A stretch of 8,407 nt of DNA from Helicobacteraceae bacterium (GTDB taxonomy: Bacteria; Campylobacterota; Campylobacteria; Campylobacterales; SZUA-545). A model generated the notes under the pieces. It saw only the letters and a list, made by a program, of their open reading frames with translations, made no database searches and was not told where the DNA came from. Of the stretch, positions 1-6,935 are shown in pieces. The stretch covers positions 1 to 8,407 of the forward strand of contig JAITEA010000251.1 of assembly GCA_031282285.1 (NCBI GenBank), given 5' to 3'. How positions within the stretch are numbered: position 1 is the stretch's first letter; each line of letters starts with the position of its first letter. Made by a program: the position numbers and the translations under genes.

Positions 1-1790
1 TATTTGAGTTCGTTCATCTTGCGCAGTATTCTTGCCGTAATCGGCGCGGCGACCCCGCCGCCGCTCATTCCGTGTTCCACCAGCGTTATAAAGGCGTATC
101 GCGGTTTGTCGTACGGCGCGTAGCCGATATACCAAGCGTGCGATCGCATATTAAACTCAAGCTCGGTTTCGCTCATTCTTTTGCGTTCGTCTTGCGGTAT
201 GCCCGTTACCTGCGCCGTTCCCGTTTTGCCCGCGATCTTAAATGGCAGCGCGCCCACGGCTCTAACCGAAGTGCCGTGCGGCAGATTCGCGCCGTCGAAC
301 ATTCCGCCCCTGATCTCGTCGATATAGGTAAGATCGCTCTGGCTGAACGCCTCTTTAGCCGAATATTGGGTTTTCGCGCCGCGCACGCTATCCACAAAGC
401 GCGGCGTTATCAGCTTGCCCGTGGCGATCAGCGCGATATTTTCCAGCGCCTGCATAGGCGTGATCAAAAACTCGCCCTGCCCGATCGAGGTGTTCACCGT
501 GTCGCCGTGAAGCCAAGTCTGCTTGTATTTATCCAGCTTCCGCTCGCGGCTTGGCACCACGCCGATATACTCGTTTGGCAGATCGACGCCGCTTTTGGCG
601 CCAAAGCCCTGTTTTAAGAGCTTCTGCGAAATGGCGTCGATCCCCGCGACCAGACTGCCTTTGTAGAAGTACACATCGCAGCTTTCGGCGATGGCGCGGC
701 GCATTCGTATATCGCCGTGCCCCCACGCCCGCCAGCAGCGGTAGTTGCGATCGGCGAGCGCGAACGATCCCGCGCAGTTAAACTCGGTATCCAGCGAAAC
801 CTTGCCCGACTCCAAAAAAGAGAGCGCCACGCTTGGCTTTACGATGCTGCCCGGGGGGTAGAGGCTATTGACCAGCTTATTGACAAACGGGTGGCGAAAA
901 TCGTTGATCATCTCCTGCCACTCGGCGGCGCTGATGCCGGTAATAAACTTCTCGTTGTCGTATTCGGGATAGCTTCCCGCCGCGATAATGCCGCCCGTCT
1001 CCAAATCCATTATCAAAACGGCGCCCGATCGCCCCTCTTTGGTATACAGATCGTGGATAAAGCGCTGCAAGCGAATATCCAGAAACAGCGTCATATCCTG
1101 CATCTGGCTTGGTTCTACGCGCGAAATCTCCTCGATCTCGCGGTTGAGCGCCGTTACCTGATAGCTGCGGCTGCCCAGATCGCCCTGAAGCTCCTTGTTG
1201 TAGAACAGCTCTAACCCGTCGCGCCCGTGATAGCCGATGATCTTGCTGATGGGATCAATATTATCCGCGCTGCGATCGGCTCTGGAAACATAACCGAGAA
1301 TATGCGAGGCGACGCTGCCGTTTGGGTAGTGGCGCAAAGTGGCGGGCGCGATATGAATCTTATCGTTCAGCGACAATCTGGTGAAAAACGGCAGCATAGT
1401 CTCGTACGGCACGAACGGCGTTAGCTCCACAGGCTCGTGGCTGTAGGCGTTGTCGGTTTTTATGTAGCGCGCGCGCAGCGACTCTTTAGTCTCCACGCCG
1501 TCGGATATGATCGACAGCAGATAATCGAGCGCCTGATCAAGCTGCCTGCCCTCCTTGCGATCGAGGTGCGGGGAGAGCGACACCGAAAAACCAAGCCGAT
1601 TGACGGCAAGCGGCGCGCCGTTGCGATCGAATATGGCGCCGCGAACGGGCGGCAGCGGCTCGACCTTGAGCGTGTTTCTAAGCGCCAAAAGCCCGTAATG
1701 CTCGCCGCGCAGGATCGTAAGATAAAACACCCGCCCAATCAGCGTCAGCGACGCGACGATAATCAGCGCCGACAATATCCTTAAACGCAT
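1..1790 (-). CDS. mrdA: Penicillin-binding protein 2 (peptidoglycan transpeptidase), C-terminus beyond the window
   Basis: Class B PBP that cross-links peptidoglycan during side-wall elongation, acting in the periplasm with the RodA/Mre elongation machinery. The frame is open from the ATG at 1788-1790 to the left edge, giving 596 visible residues; the end is missing, but the family is about 600-650 residues, so little is lost. Seen: an N-terminal membrane anchor at about residues 4-24, a PBP dimerisation region beginning near the PVRGAIFDRNG stretch, then the transpeptidase domain with Ser315-x-x-Lys318 (SIVK), Ser370-Cys-Asp372 and Lys522-Thr-Gly (KTGTAQ). All three active-site motifs are intact. 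The start overlaps the stop of the upstream membrane-protein gene as TAATG, without a clear Shine-Dalgarno, so coupled translation is likely. PBP3/FtsI is the alternative, but the motif spacing and context favour PBP2. Confidence 0.95.
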   Translation of the reverse strand, partial: MRLRILSALIIVASLTLIGRVFYLTILRGEHYGLLALRNTLKVEPLPPVRGAIFDRNGAPLAVNRLGFSVSLSPHLDRKEGRQLDQALDYLLSIISDGVETKESLRARYIKTDNAYSHEPVELTPFVPYETMLPFFTRLSLNDKIHIAPATLRHYPNGSVASHILGYVSRADRSADNIDPISKIIGYHGRDGLELFYNKELQGDLGSRSYQVTALNREIEEISRVEPSQMQDMTLFLDIRLQRFIHDLYTKEGRSGAVLIMDLETGGIIAAGSYPEYDNEKFITGISAAEWQEMINDFRHPFVNKLVNSLYPPGSIVKPSVALSFLESGKVSLDTEFNCAGSFALADRNYRCWRAWGHGDIRMRRAIAESCDVYFYKGSLVAGIDAISQKLLKQGFGAKSGVDLPNEYIGVVPSRERKLDKYKQTWLHGDTVNTSIGQGEFLITPMQALENIALIATGKLITPRFVDSVRGAKTQYSAKEAFSQSDLTYIDEIRGGMFDGANLPHGTSVRAVGALPFKIAGKTGTAQVTGIPQDERKRMSETELEFNMRSHAWYIGYAPYDKPRYAFITLVEHGMSGGGVAAPITARILRKMNELK

Positions 1791-2260
1791 TATTTCAAAA
1801 CCATAGCGACGATTACCGATTCAAACGCGATATAGTAGATAAACAGCCAGCTAAACGAAAGCGGCTCCATACCAAAGAGAAAATATATCAAGCTGATCAG
1901 CGCGTAATAGACAAGATAGGCGTTCATAATCGATATAACGGCAATCACAAAACGGCTCATAATAAAATCTTCTATAGCCGGCACGATAAACCTCGAATAA
2001 AAGTACAAAAACACGCAGCCGCTGGCGGTAATCAGCCCGCGATCGGCTTCGTAAAAAAGAATATAACACATAGCCAGCCAGAGATAGCGCGGGTCTTTTT
2101 TTGCCGCGACAAAGGCAAAACAAAATCCAAACAGCGGCGGCAAAAGATAGTAGATTGTTCCCAGCGCCTCGTATATGATCAGCGCGAATAAGATAAGCCC
2201 GTAGCGGACTATATCTTTAGGATCAACGCGGTTTCGTTGCAGATTGGAAAATGTTTGCAC
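1790..2260 (-). CDS. Small polytopic membrane protein upstream of mrdA, MreD-like candidate
   Basis: A protein of 156 residues, nearly all hydrophobic, with about four to five membrane segments (roughly residues 20-52, 57-75, 80-95, 100-125 and 130-152). I do not recognise a sequence motif. I place the start at the GTG at 2260 because a GGAGGA box at 2275-2270 lies 9 nt upstream; a GTG at 2278 is also in frame (162 residues) but has no such box. The gene overlaps the end of the acetyltransferase gene by 52 nt and its TAA overlaps the mrdA ATG. Size, topology and position just before mrdA match MreD, the elongasome membrane protein (about 160 residues). An unannotated gene sits at this position in Campylobacter (Cj0651, from memory). 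Identity as MreD is inference; the existence of the gene is well supported. Confidence 0.8.
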   Translation of the reverse strand: MQTFSNLQRNRVDPKDIVRYGLILFALIIYEALGTIYYLLPPLFGFCFAFVAAKKDPRYLWLAMCYILFYEADRGLITASGCVFLYFYSRFIVPAIEDFIMSRFVIAVISIMNAYLVYYALISLIYFLFGMEPLSFSWLFIYYIAFESVIVAMVLK

Positions 2261-2664
2261 CGAATACAATCCTCCCACACTTTATGATGCCAGACCTCCT
2301 CTTTGGGCGCCTCTTTGAATCCGAAGCGCTCAAAAAACGAGGCGCGATAGGTAAGCGTCAGAATCTGCTCCAGCCCAAGCGTTTTGGCTTCCTCGATCAG
2401 CTTTTGCACAATCGCGCCGCCGACGCCTCTGTTTTGGCGCTCTTTGGCGACGGCGAGCGATCTGATCTCGCCTAGTTTCGGCGTGTAGATATAAAGCGCG
2501 GCAAAGCCTATGATCGCGCCCCCCTCGCGCGCGATCGTGTAAGACCTGATCATATTCGCCGTCTCGTCGTCGCTTCTGGCAAGCACCAACCCCTCGTCTA
2601 TATAGGGCTTGACGAGGTTTTGCATCTGCGCTATATCCGATAGCTTAGCTTTGGTCAGTTCCAT
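2209..2664 (-). CDS. argA: GNAT-family N-acetyltransferase, probably short-type N-acetylglutamate synthase
   Basis: Probably transfers acetyl from acetyl-CoA to the amino group of glutamate, the first step of arginine synthesis, in the cytoplasm. The 151 residues form a single GNAT domain: beta strand 4 at EIRSLAV (66-72), the acetyl-CoA loop Q77-N-R-G80-V-G82, and the late-fold FFERFGF stretch (110-116). The tail holds HHKVWEDC followed by C133-x2-C136-x5-C142, a cysteine-bearing ending I associate with the short, kinase-less ArgA proteins of several non-enteric bacteria. ATG 2664 directly follows the engB TAG, with GGGAG 5 nt upstream. Short ArgA is favoured over a generic GNAT because of the tail; substrate is an inference. 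Arginine feedback control through an amino-acid-kinase domain cannot occur here because that domain is absent. Confidence 0.85.
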   Translation of the reverse strand: MELTKAKLSDIAQMQNLVKPYIDEGLVLARSDDETANMIRSYTIAREGGAIIGFAALYIYTPKLGEIRSLAVAKERQNRGVGGAIVQKLIEEAKTLGLEQILTLTYRASFFERFGFKEAPKEEVWHHKVWEDCIRCKHFPICNETALILKI

Positions 2665-3267
2665 CTACGCTCCCGCGATCGCCTCTATGATCAGCTCCCA
2701 GAGCTTGTCCAGCCCCTCTTTGCTTACCGACGAGAGCAGGAGCGCGTCCGGTTTCAGGCGCAAAAGCGCGTCTCTTTCCCTGCGGTTTAGCTTGTCGGCT
2801 TTGGTATAGACAGCCATACTCGTCTGATCGGGTTGCGTCGCGGCGCGGATAAAGTCGCTCATAACCTTATCTTGCGGCAGATCGATATGGCGGCTGTCGA
2901 TCAGGCGCAAAAACAGGCGGATCGATCGCCGGCGGCGCAAAAATTGGCTTAGGTTTTCGCCCCACGATTCGCGCTCGGCTTTGGAGGCTTTCGCGTAGCC
3001 AAAACCGGGCAGATCGACAAACCTCAGCGCGATCTGCTCCTGATCGCGCCGCGCTTTGATCTCGTAGTAGTTGATCATACGCGTTTTGCCCGCTTCGGAG
3101 CTGATTCTGGCAAGATTTTTGCGATCGCACAGCGCGTTTAACAGCGAGCTTTTCCCCACATTGGATCGCCCTAGAAAAACGACCTCGCTTAAACTCGGCT
3201 GAGGAGCGTCGGCTAAGCTTGAGGCGGAGAGCAGAAACTTAGCCTCGATCTTAAGGTTTTGTGTCAT
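2665..3267 (-). CDS. engB: Ribosome biogenesis GTPase EngB (YsxC/YihA)
   Basis: Small TRAFAC-class GTPase needed for late assembly of the 50S ribosomal subunit in the cytoplasm. The 200 residues are full family length. Motifs in order: the usual N-terminal FLLSASSLADAP segment (11-22), G1 GRSNVGKS (33-40), switch I threonine near 62, G3 DLPG (85-88) followed by FGYA, G4 TKAD (155-158) and G5 around SSVSKEG (179-185). The ATG at 3267 lies inside the end of lptA (17-nt overlap), and no strong Shine-Dalgarno is visible, so coupling to lptA translation is likely. The stop TAG abuts the next ATG. EngB in this envelope cluster is a conserved arrangement in Helicobacter and Campylobacter. Confidence 0.97.
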   Translation of the reverse strand: MTQNLKIEAKFLLSASSLADAPQPSLSEVVFLGRSNVGKSSLLNALCDRKNLARISSEAGKTRMINYYEIKARRDQEQIALRFVDLPGFGYAKASKAERESWGENLSQFLRRRRSIRLFLRLIDSRHIDLPQDKVMSDFIRAATQPDQTSMAVYTKADKLNRRERDALLRLKPDALLLSSVSKEGLDKLWELIIEAIAGA

Positions 3268-3727
3268 TGCGATCTTTGACGGTGAATATCAGCTTCACGG
3301 GCGCGGACTCCTTGCCGCTTACCCGCGCTATGCGCGTTATCTCGTTGAAAATAATCTCTTCGCCGATTATCTTGCGCTTGTTGATCGGATCTTCTACCCA
3401 AGCGCGTCCGGTTAAGGTGTAAAGACCTTTGGACGGCAGATAGACGATCTCGTCCGCCGCGCCCGTATATTGCGATCCGTCGTCGATCGTTACGCTAAAC
3501 GACGAGGCGCCTTTGGATTCGTATCTGGTAATCTCGCGATCGCGCGTGAATAGGATCGTTACGCGATCGCCGCGCAGAATATCTTTGCCCCGCTCGATCT
3601 TAACCGATCCCTCCAGCGTCGTTCTGCCCGCGTTTTCGTCAGCGTGGAGGCGATCGGCGGTCGCCTCGATCGTATCGGCGCAAGCAAGCGCGCACAGACA
3701 AGCTAACAGGCTACATATTCGTATCAT
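3251..3727 (-). CDS. lptA: LPS transport periplasmic protein LptA
   Basis: Periplasmic bridge subunit that passes lipopolysaccharide from LptC at the inner membrane to LptD at the outer membrane. The 158 residues begin with a signal peptide (hydrophobic core about 3-15, likely cleavage after ALACA at 17) followed by a beta-jellyroll OstA domain at about 18-135. The characteristic opening is seen: ADRLHADENAGRTTLEGSVKI, cited here only by its ends at residues 24-44, then the RGDRVTILF strand. The start ATG overlaps the end of lptC by 17 nt and has AAGG 9 nt upstream. Sequence similarity in this family is low, so the call rests on the OstA pattern, the signal peptide and the lptC neighbour together. 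Confidence 0.9.
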   Translation of the reverse strand: MIRICSLLACLCALACADTIEATADRLHADENAGRTTLEGSVKIERGKDILRGDRVTILFTRDREITRYESKGASSFSVTIDDGSQYTGAADEIVYLPSKGLYTLTGRAWVEDPINKRKIIGEEIIFNEITRIARVSGKESAPVKLIFTVKDRNDTKP

Positions 3728-4226
3728 TTAAGATCGCCTTAATTTTACTAGCGGTAAAAATCTTGTTGGAGCTATCGGCGCTAAACCCCACGCCCTGCAT
3801 TACGCCCTGATCGCTTGTCAGCGTAAAGGCGCCTTCGCCAATTATGATCTGGCTTTTCTTATCGTATTTAGCCGACTGCGTTTTGAGCGTCCGCCCCGCG
3901 TCGTCCCAGTAATAAACTTTGTTTTTTATAAGAATATTGTCGCCTTTGACCACGCCCAAAACGCCCGATAGCCCGTCGAACGAACCGTTTGTCTCCCTAA
4001 GCGCCACGGGGTAGTCCAGCTCCTCGCGGTCGGCAAAGACGCGTCCGCTCTGCGCGGTCAAAACGCCGGAAACGCCCAAAACGCCTATATCGTATATGAT
4101 ATAGCCGTTAAACTCCATACGCGCCGTCGATTGCTGCGCGGCGCCCTCTCTGTTTGCCGGCTCCAGAACGAGCGAGGCAATCAGGCTCAAAAACGACAGC
4201 GCCAAAGCGAAAACCCATATTTTCAA
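3711..4226 (-). CDS. lptC: LPS export ABC transporter periplasmic protein LptC
   Basis: Bitopic inner-membrane protein that receives lipopolysaccharide from the LptBFG transporter and hands it to LptA. The 171 residues have a single N-terminal membrane helix (about 4-21, VFALALSFLSLIASLVL) and a periplasmic beta-rich domain with repeated short strands such as MEFNGYIIYDI and LKTQSAKYDKKSQIIIGEG. The frame starts with TTG immediately after the hisB TAA; an AAGGA box 9 nt upstream supports this rare start, and there is no suitable in-frame ATG nearby before the membrane helix. The 17-nt overlap with lptA supports shared translation and a joint role. Sequence alone is diverged; the call depends on topology plus the adjacent lptA. 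Confidence 0.88.
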   Translation of the reverse strand: MKIWVFALALSFLSLIASLVLEPANREGAAQQSTARMEFNGYIIYDIGVLGVSGVLTAQSGRVFADREELDYPVALRETNGSFDGLSGVLGVVKGDNILIKNKVYYWDDAGRTLKTQSAKYDKKSQIIIGEGAFTLTSDQGVMQGVGFSADSSNKIFTASKIKAILNDTNM

Positions 4227-4805
4227 TTAGAGCGTTCCTTTTAGGCTTGGTACGCCGGTTACGCGCGGGTTTGGCGCGATCGCGGAGCGCAGGGCGATAG
4301 CAAACGCCTTGAAAGCCGCCTCGACGATATGGTGGCGGTTGGAGCCGCGCAGCAGCGCGATATGGACGGATATTTTCGCGTTCATAGCCAAAGCGCGGAA
4401 AAACTCCTCCGTTAGCTCCGCGTCAAACTCGCCGATCATACCATCGACCGGCGCGTTCCAGCTTAGAAACGCCCGCCCGCCAATGTCGATCGCGCACTGA
4501 ACCGCCGCTTCGTCCAAAACGGCGATGCGATCGGCAAACCTCTCGATCCCCGCGGCGGGAAAGATCGCCTCGTTCAGCGCGCTCCCAAGCGCGATGCCGA
4601 TATCCTCGACCGTGTGGTGTCCATCAACGGCGAGATCGCCTTTGCATTTGAGCTTCAGATCGATCAGCGCGTGCTTCGCCAGCGATTGCAGCATATGGTC
4701 AAAAAAGCCGATGCCGCTGTCAATCTCGCTCTCGCCCCGCCCGTTTAGCTCCAGTTCGAGCGATATATCCGTTTCGTTGGTTTTTCTGTTTCTGACAATC
4801 ATCAT
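4227..4805 (-). CDS. hisB: Imidazoleglycerol-phosphate dehydratase (monofunctional)
   Basis: Converts imidazole glycerol phosphate to imidazole acetol phosphate, a late-middle step of histidine synthesis in the cytoplasm; the family is manganese-dependent. The 192 residues are standard for the dehydratase-only form, without the histidinol-phosphatase domain of enteric HisB. Metal and substrate motifs are present: FFDHML (34-39), DGHHTVED (61-68), an RHHIVEAAFKAFA-type motif (157-169), and an early conserved SGIGFFDH region. Two ATG codons stand in tandem at 4805 and 4802; AAAGG lies 4 nt before the first and 7 nt before the second, so either may be used. It is 7 nt from rlpA and abuts lptC. 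A histidine gene inside an envelope operon is discussed in the findings. Confidence 0.97.
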   Translation of the reverse strand: MMIVRNRKTNETDISLELELNGRGESEIDSGIGFFDHMLQSLAKHALIDLKLKCKGDLAVDGHHTVEDIGIALGSALNEAIFPAAGIERFADRIAVLDEAAVQCAIDIGGRAFLSWNAPVDGMIGEFDAELTEEFFRALAMNAKISVHIALLRGSNRHHIVEAAFKAFAIALRSAIAPNPRVTGVPSLKGTL

Positions 4806-4812
4806 AACGCCT

Positions 4813-5664
4813 TTATGAAGAGCTTACCACGACAGCGCCGTCAAAGCCGTTCAAGTTTTTGAAGCGCGTGGCTTCCTCTTTGGTTTCAAAGCCGCCTATC
4901 AAAACGCGGTGGAGGTCTTCTCCGCCGAATTTTACCGTCTGAATCACCACGGCGCGCCCGCCCGTTTTTTTCTGCGCGTCGGTTTTGAGGCGGTTGGCGC
5001 CCTCTAAAGCGCGAAACGATCCCAATTGGATCAAAAAGGCGCCGCTTGGAGCCTGCTCCGACTGCGTTTCGCCGCCGCTCGCGCTTTTTGGCGCGCTATG
5101 ATCGCCGATACGCGAGGCTATATGCGCGTCGTACTCCAGCACCTCTATCGTAACGGGCGCGGTTCCCGTCTTGTCAAGCCCCAGCGCCTTGCCAGCCGTG
5201 TAGCTTAGATCGATAATGCGCCCAGCGACGAACGGTCCGCGATCGTTCACTCTGGCTTTGACCTGCGCGCCGTTTTCGCGGTGGGTAACAAGCACGATCG
5301 TGTTCATCGGTAGCGTTTTGTGCGCGGCGGTGCCGGCGGCGTACATATTGTAGGTTTCGCCGCTTGCCGTCTTTTTGCCGTGAAACTCCGCGCCGTACCA
5401 GCTTGCGATACCCGTCTCTTTCCAGCCGATCGGGCGAATCTGCGGATAGTAGCGCTTGCCCAGCACCGTATAGCCGCGAAGCGTGGCGCTGTGCATACTC
5501 GCCGCGCCGTCGCCCCGCGTGGGCTCAGGAGCGCGGTAGCCGCTGGCGTAGGGGCTCGCTCGTTCGCTTGGATAGTATCCGATTACCGTCGAGCGACCCT
5601 GATATTTGTCGCTACAGCCGATAAACAAAACGCTAACGGCGAATAATAAGCCGATCGCCCGCAT
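4813..5664 (-). CDS. rlpA: Septal lipoprotein RlpA with double-psi beta-barrel and SPOR domains
   Basis: Outer-membrane lipoprotein of the division septum; in Pseudomonas aeruginosa RlpA is a lytic transglycosylase acting on glycan strands stripped of stem peptides. From the ATG at 5664 it has 283 residues: a lipoprotein signal with candidate lipidated Cys17 (FIGC), a spacer, the double-psi beta-barrel domain (about 84-178) and a C-terminal SPOR domain (about 207-281). Residues matching the Pseudomonas catalytic set are present: Glu103 (SGE), His115 (AAH) and Asp141 (NDRGPF), so an active enzyme is likely. An upstream ATG at 5694 (293 residues) is in frame and would also keep a signal peptide; neither has a strong Shine-Dalgarno. 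The start overlaps mltD by 32 nt. The stop is 7 nt before hisB. Confidence 0.95.
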   Translation of the reverse strand: MRAIGLLFAVSVLFIGCSDKYQGRSTVIGYYPSERASPYASGYRAPEPTRGDGAASMHSATLRGYTVLGKRYYPQIRPIGWKETGIASWYGAEFHGKKTASGETYNMYAAGTAAHKTLPMNTIVLVTHRENGAQVKARVNDRGPFVAGRIIDLSYTAGKALGLDKTGTAPVTIEVLEYDAHIASRIGDHSAPKSASGGETQSEQAPSGAFLIQLGSFRALEGANRLKTDAQKKTGGRAVVIQTVKFGGEDLHRVLIGGFETKEEATRFKNLNGFDGAVVVSSS

Positions 5665-6868
5665 AAATCGTATTTTGTCTGAGTTGATTGGCATCTTTCA
5701 ACTCGGCGATAGATATTTTGAACTTCTTGGCGATCGAATCGAGCGAATCGCCCTTCTGGACGATGTACTCCTTCGCGTCGTCAGCCGAAACGCTCTGGCG
5801 GATCATAGGTATCACCAGTTGCTGGTTTTGCTTGATCGTCGCGCTAGAAAGGCGGTTAAAATCCTTAACCATCGCCACGCTTACGCCGTAGCGCTCGGCT
5901 ATAACGCTCAGATTGTCGCCGCGCTGAACGATATGCACGATATAGCGGTTGCGGTTTGTGGAAAACTCGTAGTTTTGCTTAAACTCGGCTAACCTGTCGT
6001 AGGGCAGATAGATCGAGTAGCTTTTGCCGTACGGAGGCACAAACTCGTAGCGCAGCGAGGGGTTTAGCGCGCGTATGCTGGCGACGCTGGTTCCAGAGGC
6101 TCTGGCGATCTCCTGAAGCGTCGCCCCGGGCGCGACCTCCGCCACCGCCATCGGGTAGGACGATCCGCGGTTGAGCAGGTGTTCGGCGCTCGCCCCGACC
6201 ATCACGCTTTCGCTCTCCGAGAGCGAGGCTAACGCGAGCACCTTCCGCAGATAGTGGCGCGTTTCAAAGGGCAGATAGGGTTTGTTGGTCTTGGGATTTA
6301 CGCTCATAATGACTTCGAGATTGTCCGTTCCGGCTTGCGTGATCGCCTTTTTCAGCCGCCCCTCGCCGCAGTTATACGCCATAATCGCGAGCGACCACTT
6401 GCCAAATTGCGAATGCAGGTCTTTGAGGTATCTGATCGCCGCGTCGGTGGATTTGATAGGATCGCGCCTTTCGTCCACATAGCTATCGACCTTAAGCCCG
6501 TAGCGTTTCGCCGTTCCCGCGATAAACTGCCATATCCCCGCCGCCTGAGCCGTAGAGTAGGCTTTAGGCTTGAAACTCGATTCCGCCATCGCCATATAGA
6601 CGATCGCCGGCGGCAAGCCCGCCTCGGCGATCTTCTGCTTGATAAGCGGTCTGTAGATATACGCGTCGGACAGAATACGCAAGAAAGCCTCTTGCTTATA
6701 AAAAACGAAATTGTTTTTCATCATCTGAAGTTCGGGGTCTTGCAAAAACGATTCGTCCACGTCGAGCGACAACAGCGTCGAGCGATCGCGACCGCCTTCG
6801 TTGGATTCGTACAGCGCCGCGTTCAGCGCCAAGCAACACGCGATTAGCGCCGTTACAATTTTCAACAT
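5633..6868 (-). CDS. mltD: Membrane-bound lytic murein transglycosylase D with LysM repeats
   Basis: Cleaves peptidoglycan glycan strands to 1,6-anhydro products in the periplasm. The 411 residues have a signal peptide (about 1-17; no firm lipobox seen), an SLT catalytic domain at about 80-215 with catalytic Glu96 in AMAESSF, GIWQF (111-115) and AYNCGEGR (164-171), then cell-wall-binding LysM repeats at about 308-354 and 367-410. A weaker third LysM-like block spans about 238-289. The ATG at 6868 is chosen because GGGAG lies about 6 nt upstream and the signal peptide then begins at residue 2; an in-frame start at 6910 would add 14 residues without benefit. It is the first gene of the minus-strand run and overlaps rlpA, a second glycan-cleaving enzyme. 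Confidence 0.95.
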   Translation of the reverse strand: MLKIVTALIACCLALNAALYESNEGGRDRSTLLSLDVDESFLQDPELQMMKNNFVFYKQEAFLRILSDAYIYRPLIKQKIAEAGLPPAIVYMAMAESSFKPKAYSTAQAAGIWQFIAGTAKRYGLKVDSYVDERRDPIKSTDAAIRYLKDLHSQFGKWSLAIMAYNCGEGRLKKAITQAGTDNLEVIMSVNPKTNKPYLPFETRHYLRKVLALASLSESESVMVGASAEHLLNRGSSYPMAVAEVAPGATLQEIARASGTSVASIRALNPSLRYEFVPPYGKSYSIYLPYDRLAEFKQNYEFSTNRNRYIVHIVQRGDNLSVIAERYGVSVAMVKDFNRLSSATIKQNQQLVIPMIRQSVSADDAKEYIVQKGDSLDSIAKKFKISIAELKDANQLRQNTIYAGDRLIIRR

Positions 6869-6897
6869 CTGTTCTCCCGCCCAAGAAATAATCGCGG

Positions 6898-6926
6898 ATT
6901 TTACCCACATAGCGGTTAAAGGTTAA
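6898..6926 (-). promoter_or_regulatory. Candidate sigma-70 promoter for the mltD operon
   Basis: On the minus strand, TAAAAT at 6903-6898 matches the -10 consensus at five of six positions. TTAACC at 6926-6921 matches the -35 consensus at four of six, and the spacer is exactly 17 nt. Transcription would begin near 6891, leaving a leader of about 22 nt that carries the GGGAG box of mltD. This is the only good promoter candidate I see for the nine-gene run. The opposite strand of the same 67-bp gap must also serve yidD; only a weak AATAAT at 6887-6892 is seen there. This is inference from sequence only. Confidence 0.4.
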
Positions 6927-6935
6927 AATGACCCT

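Noticed and set aside
72..1784. Several plus-strand open frames opposite mrdA (72-617, 717-1214, 1227-1424, 1437-1784)
   Set aside because: They are antisense shadows of the PBP2 frame, rich in Arg, Ala and His with no recognisable domain, while the minus strand shows all PBP2 motifs.
6254..6847. Plus-strand open frame of 197 codons opposite mltD
   Set aside because: It lies within the SLT domain coding region of mltD, its composition is shadow-like, and no domain or Shine-Dalgarno is evident.
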